A stretch of DNA of 64,000 nucleotides from Pseudomonadota bacterium. GTDB lineage: Bacteria > Pseudomonadota > Alphaproteobacteria > Rhodospirillales > Magnetospirillaceae. Positions 7,553 through 16,234 of the stretch are shown one piece after another. How positions within the stretch are numbered: position 1 is the first letter of the stretch; every line of letters starts with the position of its first letter. Location: positions 1 through 64,000 of the forward strand of contig JAFAAW010000001.1 in NCBI GenBank assembly GCA_023426365.1, in the 5' to 3' direction. The translations under genes and the position numbers were made by a program. Under the pieces are notes generated by a model. That model was given only the letters and a program-made list of their open reading frames with translations. It was not told where the DNA came from and searched no databases.

Positions 7553-8803
7553 TCAATGTTCAGCCCACTGGATCGACTTAATATCGATGCCTTCCTGGTG
7601 CATGTCCCACAGCGGGCTCATGGCGCGCAGGTGTTCCACCGCGGCGACCACATGGTCGATTGCGTAGTCGATGTCCTCGTCCGTGGTGAAGCGGCCCAGG
7701 CCGAAGCGGATCGAGGTATGCGCCATCTCGGCGTCAAGGCCAAGCGCCCGCAGCACATAGGAGGGTTCCAGCGACGCCGAGGTGCAGGCCGACCCGGACG
7801 ACACCGCCAGATCCTTGATGCCCATCATCAGCCCCTCGCCCTCGACAAAGGCGAACGAGATGTTGAGGTTGCCCGGGATGCGGCTTTCCATGTCGCCGTT
7901 GATGTAGATTTCCGGCAGGCGCTGCTGCAGGCCGCCCAGCAGGCGGGTGCGCAGGCGCTTCAGGTTCTCGGCCTCGGTTCCCATCTCGGCCTTGGCGATG
8001 GCGCACGCCTCGCCCAGCCCGACACAGAGCGGGGTGGCCAGCGTGCCCGAGCGCATGCCGCGCTCCTGACCGCCGCCATTGATCAGCGGCACCAGGCGCA
8101 CGCGCGGACGGCGGCGGACGTAAAGCGCGCCGATGCCCTTGGGACCATAGATCTTGTGGCCCGAGATGGACATCAGGTCGATGTTCATGGCGTTGACGTC
8201 CAGCGGGATCTTGCCCACGGCCTGGGCGCAATCGGTGTGGAAGAAGGTGCCCTTCTTGCGGCACAGCGCCCCGATCTCGGCCAGCGGCTGGATCACGCCG
8301 ATCTCGTTGTTCACACCCATCACCGACACGATGGCGGTGCGTTCCGTGATGGCGGCCTCAAGCTCGGCCAGATCGACCAGACCGTTGGCCTTCACCGGCA
8401 GATAGGTGACCTTGAAGCCCTCCTGCTCCAGGTGGCGGCAGCTATCGAGCACGCATTTGTGCTCGGTCACCACGGTGACGATGTGGTCCTTCTTGTCCTT
8501 GTAGAAGTGAGCCACGCCCTTGATGGCCAGGTTGTTGGACTCGGTGGCGCCCGAGGTGAAGATGATCTCCTTGGCGTCGGCGCCGATAATGGCGGCCACC
8601 TGCTCGCGCGCGATCTCGACCGCTTCCTCGGCTTCCCAGCCATAGCGATGGGTGCGCGAATGCGGATTGCCGAACTTTTCGGTGAAATACGGCAGCATCT
8701 TCTCCACGACCCGCGGATCGCAGGGGGTGGTGGCCTGGTAATCGAGATAGATCGGCTGGCCGGGGGCCCGGCCAATGGTGTTGTTCTTGGCAACCACGGT
8801 CAT
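7553..8803 (-). CDS. iscS: Cysteine desulfurase IscS
   Basis: IscS is the PLP enzyme that takes sulfur from cysteine as a persulfide and supplies it to IscU, MnmA-linked relays and other acceptors. The 416-residue product has the PLP lysine K217 in SGHKIYGPKG and the catalytic cysteine C340 in the long mobile loop SSGSACTSASLEPSYVLRAL, typical of group I enzymes. It follows a second desulfurase gene by 18 bases. It is clearly the isc-type enzyme because of its full-length C-terminal IscU-binding tail ending IKSIQWAEH. Confidence 0.97.
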   Translation of the reverse strand: MTVVAKNNTIGRAPGQPIYLDYQATTPCDPRVVEKMLPYFTEKFGNPHSRTHRYGWEAEEAVEIAREQVAAIIGADAKEIIFTSGATESNNLAIKGVAHFYKDKKDHIVTVVTEHKCVLDSCRHLEQEGFKVTYLPVKANGLVDLAELEAAITERTAIVSVMGVNNEIGVIQPLAEIGALCRKKGTFFHTDCAQAVGKIPLDVNAMNIDLMSISGHKIYGPKGIGALYVRRRPRVRLVPLINGGGQERGMRSGTLATPLCVGLGEACAIAKAEMGTEAENLKRLRTRLLGGLQQRLPEIYINGDMESRIPGNLNISFAFVEGEGLMMGIKDLAVSSGSACTSASLEPSYVLRALGLDAEMAHTSIRFGLGRFTTDEDIDYAIDHVVAAVEHLRAMSPLWDMHQEGIDIKSIQWAEH

Positions 8804-8821
8804 GCGTTCGATCCTTCTCGC

Positions 8822-9961
8822 TCAGGCGGCTTGCGCCGCGTCCTTTACTTCAAATCCCTTGCGCCGCGCCAGATCGCACCACGCGCCCAGGAATTTTTCC
8901 ACGTCGTCCTCGGTGCTGGCCCAGCCCAGGGAAACCCGGATCGCCGAGCCGGCCACCGCACCCTCAAGCCCCATGGCCCGCAGCACCGCGCTTTCGCCCA
9001 CCTTGCCCGAGGAGCAGGCGGAACCGGCGCTGACCGCCACATCGGCCAAATCCAGCGCCATCACCTGCACCTGGGCGGGCACCCCCGGCAGGGCCACGCA
9101 GGCGGTGTTGCCCAACCGCTCAACCGCCGCGCCGATCACCACCGCACCCGGCACCCGGGTCGCGACCACCTTCTCCAGGCGATCGCGCAGCATCTTCACC
9201 CTCTCGGCCTCGTCGCCGCATTCGACGACCCGGCGGACAGCGGCTCCGAAGCCGGCGATGCCGGACAGGTTTTCGCTGCCGGCTCGCCGCCGCCGCTCCT
9301 GACCACCACCCAGCAAGATCGGTGCCAGCGCAAAATCGGCGTTGGCCGCCACCAGGGCGCCCACTCCGGCCGGCCCGCCCAGCTTGTGGGCGCTCAATGT
9401 CAGAAAGTCGACATCCATGTCCGACAAACTGACCGACATGCGCCCCGGGGCCTGGGCGGCGTCGCAATGGACCAGGGCACCATGGGCATGGGCCAGCCGG
9501 GCCACCTCGGCCACCGGCTGGATGACGCCCGTCTCGTTGTTGGCCAGCATCACCGACACCAGCGCCGGCTCGTCTGCAGCCGCCAGCATGCGCTCCAACG
9601 CCGCCAGGTCCACCACGCCGTCGCCATCGACCGCGATCAGCTCGACCTCGGCCGCCTCGCGAAGCGAGGCATGCTCGACCGCCGACACCAGCAACCGGCG
9701 GCGGCCGCAGCCGCGCAGCACCAGATTGTTGGCCTCGGTGCCGCCCGAAGTGAAGGTGACGCCGGCAGGCTGCGCCCCGACCAGCAGGGCCACGGCGGAG
9801 CGCGCCGCCTCGACGCGGGCGCGGGCGCGGCGGCCCGGGCCGTGGACGGAGGAAGGGTTGCCCGGCTCAGCCAGCGCCTCGGCCATGGCTGCGACCACCT
9901 CGGGGCGCACGGGCGCTCCTGCGTTGTAGTCGAGATAGGCCAACCGGGACACGGACGTCAT
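8822..9961 (-). CDS. Second cysteine desulfurase (NifS/IscS-like) in the isc operon
   Basis: This 379-residue PLP protein is a distinct desulfurase paralogue. It has K193 in LSAHKLGGP for PLP and C316 in SAGSACSSG for persulfide formation, so it should be active. It lacks the IscU-binding tail of IscS and is shorter. In many alphaproteobacteria a similar gene sits between iscR and iscS, but its partner is not known. The start is uncertain: AAGGAG lies only one base before the ATG at 9961, so a GTG three codons later is possible. Gaps to iscR and iscS are 22 and 18 bases. Confidence 0.88.
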   Translation of the reverse strand: MTSVSRLAYLDYNAGAPVRPEVVAAMAEALAEPGNPSSVHGPGRRARARVEAARSAVALLVGAQPAGVTFTSGGTEANNLVLRGCGRRRLLVSAVEHASLREAAEVELIAVDGDGVVDLAALERMLAAADEPALVSVMLANNETGVIQPVAEVARLAHAHGALVHCDAAQAPGRMSVSLSDMDVDFLTLSAHKLGGPAGVGALVAANADFALAPILLGGGQERRRRAGSENLSGIAGFGAAVRRVVECGDEAERVKMLRDRLEKVVATRVPGAVVIGAAVERLGNTACVALPGVPAQVQVMALDLADVAVSAGSACSSGKVGESAVLRAMGLEGAVAGSAIRVSLGWASTEDDVEKFLGAWCDLARRKGFEVKDAAQAA

Positions 9962-9983
9962 ACTCCTTGCGCTGGAACCCGCG

Positions 9984-10445
9984 TTACTGGGCGGCGGCGG
10001 TGCTGCCGCCATGGAAAATGCCCGAACTGCCGAGGATGCGGCGCTCGCACACATCGGCCAGCGACACCGAGGACAGGTACAGGTAGATCTGGTTGCCCAA
10101 TTCCTCCCACAGGTCGTGGGTCAGGCAGCGGCCCTTGTTGTTGTGGCAGCCGGCCGGCGTGCCGGGCGAGCAGCGGGTGGTCTGGATAGGCTCGTCCACC
10201 GCCAGGATGATGTCCGAGATGCGCATCTGGTTGGCCGGGCGCGACAGCAGATAGCCGCCGCCGGGACCGCGCACGCTCTTGACCAGGCCGCCCTTGCGCA
10301 GCTTGCCGAACAGCTGTTCCAGATACGACAGCGAGATTTCCTGACGCTCGGCGATATCGGCCAACGCCACCGGGCTGCCCTGGGAATGGCTGGACAAATC
10401 AACCATCGCCATCACGGCGTATCTGCCTTTGGTGCTCAGTTTCAC
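9984..10445 (-). CDS. iscR: Rrf2-family Fe-S regulator IscR
   Basis: IscR represses or activates Fe-S genes according to its own [2Fe-2S] occupancy. The 153-residue product has the winged-helix N-terminus (MKLSTKGRYAVMAMVDLSS) and the ligand set C92, C100, C107 and H110. The spacing between cysteines is slightly wider than in E. coli. It is directly upstream of the desulfurase genes, which suggests autoregulation of the block, although I could not identify a convincing IscR box by eye. The 64 bases between cysE and iscR hold no clear promoter. Confidence 0.95.
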   Translation of the reverse strand: MKLSTKGRYAVMAMVDLSSHSQGSPVALADIAERQEISLSYLEQLFGKLRKGGLVKSVRGPGGGYLLSRPANQMRISDIILAVDEPIQTTRCSPGTPAGCHNNKGRCLTHDLWEELGNQIYLYLSSVSLADVCERRILGSSGIFHGGSTAAAQ

Positions 10446-10509
10446 GTCTGCTCTCCCGGTTCTGGTTCCGGCGAAGCGCGACCGCCCCGCCCGTCATCCG
10501 TATAGTGGC

Positions 10510-11250
10510 TCAGGCCCCCGAGGCCGCCTGCGGCGGCTCGGCTTCGTCATCGTCGTCGTCGTCGGCGGCGGGCTGCGGGCGGGGCGCACCATGGCGCTCG
10601 GCCTCCAGCTCGGCCACCCGCTGCAACAGGGTGTCCACCTGACCGCGCAGGGAATCGATGGCGCGGGCCACCGGATCAGGCATGTTGTCGTCGGCCAGAC
10701 CGTAGGCGCAGAACTCCGCCTCGCCCGGCTTCGGCTTGCGCAGGGCCATGCGGGCGGGGATGCCCACCATGGTCACGCCCGGCGGCACGTCGGTCAGCAC
10801 CACGGCATTGGCCCCGATGCGCGCCCCCTTGGCCACCGTGATCGGACCCAGCACCTGCGCGCCGGAACCGACGATCACCCCATCCTCGAGGGTCGGGTGG
10901 CGCTTGCCCTTGTGCAGCGAGGTGCCGCCCAGGGTGACGCCGTGGTACAGGGTCACGTCGTCGCCGATGATGGCCGTCTCGCCAATCACCACGCCGGTGC
11001 CGTGGTCAATAAAGAACCGCCGGCCGATGGTGGCGCCGGGGTGGATCTCGATGCCGGTGACGATCTTCGCCAGATGCGAAATGAACCGACCCAGCACCCG
11101 CAACCCGTTCCGCCAGCACCAATGCGCCAGCCGGTAAAAGATCAGCGCATGCAGCCCCGGGTAGCACAAAATCACCTCAAGGGTGGAGTGCGCCGCCGGG
11201 TCGCGGCTGCGAATCGATGCGATATCTTCTTGAAGACTCTTGAAAACCAT
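10510..11250 (-). CDS. cysE: Serine O-acetyltransferase CysE
   Basis: CysE acetylates serine to O-acetylserine, the carbon skeleton for cysteine. The 246-residue product has an N-terminal helical part and a left-handed beta-helix of hexapeptide repeats with the active-site segment IDHGTGVVIGETAIIGDDVT. It ends in an unusual acidic, proline-rich tail (ADDDDDDEAEPPQ) absent from the enteric enzyme. The ATG at 11250 is used; an upstream TTG is less likely. It heads the leftward sulfur block, 64 bases before iscR, so cysteine supply and cysteine desulfuration may be co-expressed. Confidence 0.93.
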   Translation of the reverse strand: MVFKSLQEDIASIRSRDPAAHSTLEVILCYPGLHALIFYRLAHWCWRNGLRVLGRFISHLAKIVTGIEIHPGATIGRRFFIDHGTGVVIGETAIIGDDVTLYHGVTLGGTSLHKGKRHPTLEDGVIVGSGAQVLGPITVAKGARIGANAVVLTDVPPGVTMVGIPARMALRKPKPGEAEFCAYGLADDNMPDPVARAIDSLRGQVDTLLQRVAELEAERHGAPRPQPAADDDDDDEAEPPQAASGA

Positions 11251-11336
11251 GGTCGGCAATATGCTAATCTATCCGTTCGATTGAGCACCCCTGGTGAGGG
11301 GGGATTTCCCATCAGGGGGCGCCCGCGTCGAAGGTG

Positions 11337-11365
11337 AATATAAGATGCCCGACAAAGCTGGTCAA
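11337..11365 (-). promoter_or_regulatory. Sigma-70-type promoter of cysE and possibly the isc block
   Basis: On the minus strand TTGACC (11365-11360) and TATATT (11342-11337) are separated by exactly 17 bases. This is a strong match to the vegetative consensus and points at cysE about 80 bases further on. The untranslated leader contains a short CCCCT / AGGGG hairpin. Confidence 0.7.
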
Positions 11366-11489
11366 GTTTGACCGGCAACAATCAACATTCGCCGCACTTT
11401 ATTCCCCGACGCCGCCACTCGGGTTCTCCGCCATGGGGTTCTCCGGCGCGGCCACGGGCAAGATGATGCTATAAGGTAGGGGATTCTGA

Positions 11490-12179
11490 ATGCCCGAGGT
11501 GATTTTCAACGGACCGGACGGCCGTCTCGAAGGCCGCTATCACCATTCCAAGCTGCCCAACGCTCCGGTCGCCCTGCTGCTGCACCCGCACCCGCAGCAC
11601 GGCGGAACCATGAACAACAAGGTGGTCTACACCCTCTATCATGCGTTCGTGCGCAAGGGGTTCTCGACCCTGCGCTTCAACTTCCGCGGGGTCGGCCGCA
11701 GCCAGGGCAAGTTCGACAACGGTCAGGGCGAGCTGTCCGACGCCGCGTCGGCGCTGGACTGGATGCAGACCTACAACCCCAATGCCGGCGCGTGCGGGGT
11801 GGCGGGTTTCTCGTTCGGCGCCTGGATCGGCATGCAATTGCTGATGCGCCGGCCCGAGATCGACGGCTTCGTTTCGGTGGCGCCGCCGGCCAACGCCTAT
11901 GATTTCACCTTCCTCGCCCCCTGCCCGTCCTCGGGCCTGATCGTGCACGGCACCGCCGACGACGTGGTGCCCGAGGCGTCGGTGTCCAAGCTGGCGACCA
12001 AGCTGGGCGCCCAGAAGAACATCCGCGTCAAGTACCGCCAGGTGGAAGGCGCCAACCACTTCTTCGGCGCCCATCTGGACCCGCTGAACGAGGTGGTGGA
12101 CCAGTACCTGGCCGACGCCCTGGCCGAACGGCCGGCGATCCAGGTGCCGGAACCCGCGCTCGCCGCGGCCATGACCTGA
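11490..12179 (+). CDS. Alpha/beta hydrolase family protein (COG2945-like)
   Basis: The 229-residue product is a compact alpha/beta hydrolase. It has an early LLLHPHPQHGGTM segment, a nucleophile elbow G-F-S-F-G-A with the serine as probable nucleophile, an aspartate in HGTADDVVP and a histidine in GANHFF that complete a likely Ser-Asp-His triad. The family includes serine esterases of unknown substrate. It is transcribed away from cysE and ends in a strong intrinsic terminator, so it appears to be a single-gene unit. The substrate cannot be inferred. Confidence 0.85.
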   Translation: MPEVIFNGPDGRLEGRYHHSKLPNAPVALLLHPHPQHGGTMNNKVVYTLYHAFVRKGFSTLRFNFRGVGRSQGKFDNGQGELSDAASALDWMQTYNPNAGACGVAGFSFGAWIGMQLLMRRPEIDGFVSVAPPANAYDFTFLAPCPSSGLIVHGTADDVVPEASVSKLATKLGAQKNIRVKYRQVEGANHFFGAHLDPLNEVVDQYLADALAERPAIQVPEPALAAAMT

Positions 12180-12183
12180 TACG

Positions 12184-12219
12184 AAAAAACCTCTCCCAGC
12201 CGCCTGGGAGAGGTTTTTC
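12184..12219 (+). terminator. Intrinsic terminator of the hydrolase gene
   Basis: A perfect stem (AAACCTCTCCCAG / CTGGGAGAGGTTT) with a short loop is followed by TTTTTC immediately after the stop codon. It is a textbook rho-independent terminator. Confidence 0.92.
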
Positions 12220-12240
12220 GTTTCCGCGCTCGCTTCGTTT

Positions 12241-12390
12241 CAGCCGCCTATAGCCGCGCGCCTTCACCATGAGGCGCGTGGCTCTGGCGCCCATTGCGGG
12301 CGCGGCCAAGCCGCCGGAGGCGGCGCCCGGCGAGGGCATAGTCACAGCCGCGAAACCATGATGCACATGTCGGGCAGCACGGTCTAGCGG
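12241..12390 (-). repeat. Dispersed three-hairpin repeat, copy B
   Basis: Read on the minus strand this copy starts GCTAGACCGTGCTGCCC, then TGCATCATGGT, then GCCCTCGCCGGGCGCCGCC, and ends in CACGCGCC / GGCGCG hairpin arms and GCTATAGG. It aligns over its whole length with copies A and C. Its first bases, CTAG, supply the TAG stop codon of the small secreted protein encoded at 12384-12701, so the element abuts or overlaps the end of that gene. Confidence 0.85.
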
Positions 12391-12701
12391 CTGCAATCGC
12401 CCTCGGCCAGCCGCTGCCATGTGGCCGGCGGCTTGCTGTAATTGGCCTGGGTCAGCTCGACGATTCGGATGCGGAAGATACGGCCCTGATGCGGCCGCAC
12501 GAGATGACACAGGGCGGCGGCGTATTGCCCCCAGGACAGGTTCTCGGGTTTCACCAGCACGTACATGTTGCCGGAATTGTCCACCCGCGCATCGACGACA
12601 CGGGGCTGCGCCTTGACTGCCTGGACCGCGCTGGCCTGATCGGCATAAGCCGGAGCGGCGGCCAAAACGAAACCCAGCATAGCCAGCGTCCAACGGCCCA
12701 T
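12384..12701 (-). CDS. Small secreted protein of unknown function
   Basis: The 105-residue product begins MGRWTLAMLGFVLAAAPAYA, a clear signal peptide with likely cleavage at residue 20. An AGGAG site precedes the ATG by seven bases. The mature part (about 85 residues) has two cysteines, near residues 65 and 103, and no recognisable motif. Its stop codon is the TAG at the edge of repeat copy B, so the present C-terminus may have been set by the insertion. It is separated from anmK by about 120 bases. I do not recognise the family. Confidence 0.7.
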   Translation of the reverse strand: MGRWTLAMLGFVLAAAPAYADQASAVQAVKAQPRVVDARVDNSGNMYVLVKPENLSWGQYAAALCHLVRPHQGRIFRIRIVELTQANYSKPPATWQRLAEGDCSR

Positions 12702-12823
12702 GATCAACTCCTGCCGGTTCAGTGCGGGCAACGGTAGCCGCCGCGCGGGCCGACTGTCGATAAGGCCAACACCCGAGGCTGTCCAGCGAAAACGCCGCCC
12801 CCTCTCTCGGACGGGCGCCACGG

Positions 12824-13924
12824 TCAGCGCCCGCCGCCCTCGGGACGGGGATGAAGGCGGCCGCCCCCCGACGGACGCGGCCCGCCGGTCGTTTCCGGAA
12901 AGGTCAGCGGCAGGCCGCGCAGGGAGCGCACGGCAAGAAAGGCGAAGGCCTGGGCCTCCAACGCATCGCCATCCCAGCCGACCACCTCCACCGGCTCCAC
13001 CGGCACCGCCAATTCGGCGGCCAGCGCCGCCATGATCGCCGGATTGTGGCGGCCGCCGCCGCACACCAGCCATCGGCGCGCCGGGCTGGGAAAATGGTCG
13101 CGCGCCCGCGCCACTGCGCGCGCGGTGAAAGCGGTCAGCGTGGCCGCCCCGTCGGCCGGCGCCATGCCGGCGATCAGCCCGTGGGCCAGTTGGCGGAAAT
13201 CGTCGCGATCCAGCGATTTGGGCGGCACCTGCGCGAAATAGGGATGGCTGGCGAAGGCCTGGACCCGCGCACCGTCGGCCTGCCCGGCGCGGGCCAGCGC
13301 ACCGCCTTCGTCCACCGGCCGGCCGGTATGGGCCAAGGCCCAATCGTCGATCAGCGCATTGCCCGGCCCGGTGTCGAAAGCCAGCAGGCGGTCGTCGTCA
13401 CCGATCCAGGTGACGTTGCCCACCCCGCCCAGATTCAGCACCGCCGCCGGCCGCTCGACCCGGGCGGCCAGGGCGCGATGGAACACCGGCACCAGCGGCG
13501 CCCCCTGCCCGCCCGCCGCCACGTCCTCGGTGCGAAAATCGTTGACCACCGCAATTCCGGTCAGGTGCGCAAGCAAGGCGCCGTCACCGATCTGCCAGGT
13601 GCGGCGCTGGTCGGGCTGGTGCAGGATGGTGTGGCCGTGAAAGCCGATCACATCGACCATGGAGGGGCTCAAGCCGGCCTGCCCGAGCAGTTGCGCCACC
13701 ACCTCGGCATGGAAACGGGTGATCTCGCCTTCGACCTCGGCCACCGGCCCGACGCCGCCCAAAACGGCGCGCAGACGCGCGCGGATGGCATCGGGATAGG
13801 GGCGCGTCAGCGCGGCGCCCAGATTGTCCACCCTGTCGCCATCGGTGGCGACCAGGGCGGCATCGACGCCGTCGAGCGAGGTTCCGCTCATCAGTCCCAA
13901 CGCAAGCATGGTCATGGCCGACAT
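12824..13924 (-). CDS. anmK: Anhydro-N-acetylmuramic acid kinase
   Basis: AnmK phosphorylates and opens 1,6-anhydro-MurNAc during recycling of cell-wall muropeptides. The 366-residue protein starts MSAMTMLALGLMSGTSLDGVD, whose GLMSGTSLDGVDAAL is the family signature and ATP-binding loop. It contains VLNLGGVGNVTW and LAFDTGPGNALIDDW and the late VCGGGRHNP motif. The last roughly 20 residues are a proline- and glycine-rich extension. It is divergent from tyrS with a 78-base shared upstream region, an arrangement common in proteobacteria. Confidence 0.95.
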   Translation of the reverse strand: MSAMTMLALGLMSGTSLDGVDAALVATDGDRVDNLGAALTRPYPDAIRARLRAVLGGVGPVAEVEGEITRFHAEVVAQLLGQAGLSPSMVDVIGFHGHTILHQPDQRRTWQIGDGALLAHLTGIAVVNDFRTEDVAAGGQGAPLVPVFHRALAARVERPAAVLNLGGVGNVTWIGDDDRLLAFDTGPGNALIDDWALAHTGRPVDEGGALARAGQADGARVQAFASHPYFAQVPPKSLDRDDFRQLAHGLIAGMAPADGAATLTAFTARAVARARDHFPSPARRWLVCGGGRHNPAIMAALAAELAVPVEPVEVVGWDGDALEAQAFAFLAVRSLRGLPLTFPETTGGPRPSGGGRLHPRPEGGGR

Positions 13925-14002
13925 CTGCCCCGGCACGTTGTTACAAGGCGGCGATTGTGCTAAACGAGCCACCTTTCCGCAAGCAACCGAACGATCCCCG
14001 CC

Positions 14003-15253
14003 ATGAGCACCGCCCGATCCGAGTTTCTCCGCGTCGTCGCCGAGCGCGGCTACCTGCACCAGTGCACCGACTGGGAAGCGCTGGACAAGCGCCTGAGCGA
14101 GGGTCCGGCGGCGGCCTATATCGGCTTTGACTGCACCGCGGAATCGCTGCATGTGGGCGGCCTGATGCAGATCATGCTGCTGCGCTGGTGGCAAAAGACC
14201 GGCAACAAGCCGATCGTGCTGATGGGCGGCGGCACCACCCGCATCGGCGATCCGACCGGCAAGGACGAAGCGCGCAAGATGCTGACCGACGAGGTCATCG
14301 CCAGGAACATGGCGGGCATCAAGACGGTGTTCGCCAAGTACCTGACCTTCGGCGACGGCACCACCGACGCCATGATGGTCAACAACGCCGACTGGCTGGA
14401 CCAGCTCAACTACATCAGCTTCCTGCGCGATTACGGCAAGCATTTCACCATCAACCGCATGCTGACCTTCGATTCGGTCAAGCTGCGGCTCGAGCGCGAG
14501 CAGCCGCTCACCTTCCTCGAATTCAACTACATGATCCTGCAGGGCTACGATTTCGCCGAGCTGTGGGCGCGCCACAAGTGCCTGCTGCAGATGGGCGGCT
14601 CGGACCAGTGGGGCAATATCGTCAACGGCGTCGAACTGGGCCGCCGCGTGCACCAGGCCGAGCTGTACGGCCTGACCAGCCCGCTGTTGACCACCAGCTC
14701 GGGCGCCAAGATGGGCAAGACGGTGTCTGGCGCCGTGTGGCTGAACGCCGACATGCTGAGCCCGTGGGAATTCTGGCAGTACTGGCGCAACACCGAAGAC
14801 GCCGATGTGGGCCGCTTCCTCAAGCTCTATACCGAAATGCCGCTGGACGAGATCGCCCGGCTGGAGGCGCTGCAGGGCGCCGAGATCAACGAGGCCAAGA
14901 AGATCCTGGCCAACGAGGTCACCCGGCTGTGCCACGGCGACGCCGCCGCCCGCGAGGCCGCCGAGACCGCCCGCAAGACCTTCGAGGAAGGCGCGCTGTC
15001 GGACAATCTGCCGACCGTGGCCCTGCCCGCCGCCGAACTGGCGGCCGGCATTCCCGCCTTCGCCCTGTTCGTGCGCGCCGGCCTGGCCGCGTCGAACGGC
15101 GAAGCCCGCCGCCTGATCCAGGGCGGTGGCGGCAAGGTCAACGACATCGCCGTCAAGGACCCGGCCGAAGCGATCGGCAACGACGCGCTCAAGGACGGCG
15201 TGGTCAAGCTGACCGCCGGCAAGAAGCGCCACGTCCTGGTCCGGCCGGAATAA
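14003..15253 (+). CDS. tyrS: Tyrosyl-tRNA synthetase
   Basis: The 416-residue class I synthetase charges tRNA-Tyr. It has an HVGGL version of the HIGH signature near residue 51, the tyrosine-pocket segment QGYDFAEL, GGSDQWGNI, and a KMGKT variant of KMSKS. An S4-type RNA-binding domain forms the C-terminus (RLIQGGGGKVNDIAVKDP). Length and architecture are standard TyrS. A short intrinsic terminator follows directly. It shares an upstream region with the divergent anmK. Confidence 0.97.
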   Translation: MSTARSEFLRVVAERGYLHQCTDWEALDKRLSEGPAAAYIGFDCTAESLHVGGLMQIMLLRWWQKTGNKPIVLMGGGTTRIGDPTGKDEARKMLTDEVIARNMAGIKTVFAKYLTFGDGTTDAMMVNNADWLDQLNYISFLRDYGKHFTINRMLTFDSVKLRLEREQPLTFLEFNYMILQGYDFAELWARHKCLLQMGGSDQWGNIVNGVELGRRVHQAELYGLTSPLLTTSSGAKMGKTVSGAVWLNADMLSPWEFWQYWRNTEDADVGRFLKLYTEMPLDEIARLEALQGAEINEAKKILANEVTRLCHGDAAAREAAETARKTFEEGALSDNLPTVALPAAELAAGIPAFALFVRAGLAASNGEARRLIQGGGGKVNDIAVKDPAEAIGNDALKDGVVKLTAGKKRHVLVRPE

Positions 15254-15255
15254 GC

Positions 15256-15282
15256 AAAAGCCCCGCGAAAGCGGGGCTTTTT
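15256..15282 (+). terminator. Intrinsic terminator of tyrS
   Basis: AAAAGCCCCGC and GCGGGGCTTTTT form a perfect stem with a GAAA loop, three bases after the tyrS stop codon. Confidence 0.92.
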
Positions 15283-15301
15283 CATTGGTGGCGAAACCGC
15301 C

Positions 15302-15628
15302 TTAAAACGCGACCTCGACTCCGCACCGCGCCGTCAGTTCGGCCGCCAGCATATCCTCGAGCGCTTGGGCGGCGTCACGGGTGGACACCCAGCGTCCGTC
15401 GCGATAGGCGAAATGAGTGGCGCCGCTGACCGGCGACGACATCCAGATTTCGCGGTTCGGGCCATGCTTGTTGATGATGTACTGGCCGCCGCCGGTCAGC
15501 CCCAGGGTCAGAATGCCGCCTTGCAGGTCCACATCGACGCTGTCGCCCACGGCGTCATCGATGGCGTCGCCCAGGCGCTCCAGAAGCTGATCGGCCAGGG
15601 CCGCAAAGCGGCTTTCATCCAAACTCAT
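15302..15628 (-). CDS. cyaY: Frataxin-like iron protein CyaY
   Basis: The 108-residue protein fits bacterial frataxin. It has an acidic first helix (SRFAALADQLLERLGDAIDD), a beta sheet with GGILTLGL and QYIINKHGPNREIWMSSP, the conserved tryptophan of the IWMSSPVSG motif, and a C-terminal helix. CyaY binds iron and modulates IscS activity during cluster assembly. The ATG at 15628 is used; longer in-frame versions start with non-frataxin sequence. It is convergent to tyrS and outside the isc block, yet in the same window as the whole Isc machinery. Confidence 0.85.
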   Translation of the reverse strand: MSLDESRFAALADQLLERLGDAIDDAVGDSVDVDLQGGILTLGLTGGGQYIINKHGPNREIWMSSPVSGATHFAYRDGRWVSTRDAAQALEDMLAAELTARCGVEVAF

Positions 15629-15764
15629 TCCATCTCTCCGTTGCTTGGCCACGTCCGCACGGCCGGGGGCCGGATGGTAGCCGACCCCACGCCCCTTCGC
15701 CAAGCCGCCTATCCCCTTGGCGATGAGCACCTCCCCCCGATGGATGTGACCACCAAAGTATACT

Positions 15765-15793
15765 TTGCAAGCGGGTACTTAACCGTAAATACT
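15765..15793 (+). promoter_or_regulatory. Candidate promoter for the receiver-like gene
   Basis: TTGCAA and AATACT are separated by 17 bases in a locally AT-rich stretch, 57 bases before the next ATG. The match is moderate. Confidence 0.4.
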
Positions 15794-15849
15794 GGTCTCA
15801 CGCAGGCGGTCGCGGCGGATCCGACACGCCCGAAACGGGAGGAACAAGA

Positions 15850-16206
15850 ATGACCCGCATCCTGGTCATCGAAACCGAGGCGCGCGCCCGCCATGCGCTG
15901 CGCTCCATTCTGGAAGGCGCCGGCTACGAGGTGGACACAGCGACCGACGCCACCGATGCCGGCCGCGCCCATGCCGGCCAGCCGGTCGATCTGGTCGTCA
16001 CCGGCGATATGGACGGGCAGATCAGACTGAATTTCACCGGCGCCCGCGTGCTGGCGGTGCCGGGCGGGGTATCGGGACGCGAACGCGACGTGGCCGAACG
16101 GGTGCGCGCCATCGGCGCCTCGCACTTCCTGCCCAAGCCGTTCCGGCGCGACGATCTGCTGGCCGCGGTGCAGGTCACCCTGACCATGGACTGCCACCCG
16201 TTCTAG
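15850..16206 (+). CDS. Degenerate stand-alone receiver-domain protein
   Basis: The 118-residue product has the overall fold pattern of a response-regulator receiver: MTRILVIETEARARHALRSI, a PVDLVVTGDMDG strand-loop and a final LPKPFRRDDLL with the conserved lysine. However, the acidic pocket reads ETE instead of DD/DE, and the acceptor position is glycine 52 with an aspartate one place later (D53). Phosphorylation is therefore doubtful. There is no output domain and no adjacent kinase. A GGGAGG site precedes the ATG and a strong terminator follows, so it is a single-gene unit. It could be a phosphorylation-independent adaptor. Confidence 0.8.
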   Translation: MTRILVIETEARARHALRSILEGAGYEVDTATDATDAGRAHAGQPVDLVVTGDMDGQIRLNFTGARVLAVPGGVSGRERDVAERVRAIGASHFLPKPFRRDDLLAAVQVTLTMDCHPF

Positions 16207-16234
16207 GTCGAGGGCGGCCGACCAACAACATCTA

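Noticed and set aside
7541..10189. Very long open frame on the strand opposite the two cysteine desulfurases
   Set aside because: It is antisense to two well-supported enzymes; the His/Gly/Ala/Arg-rich translation is the usual shadow of GC-rich codons.
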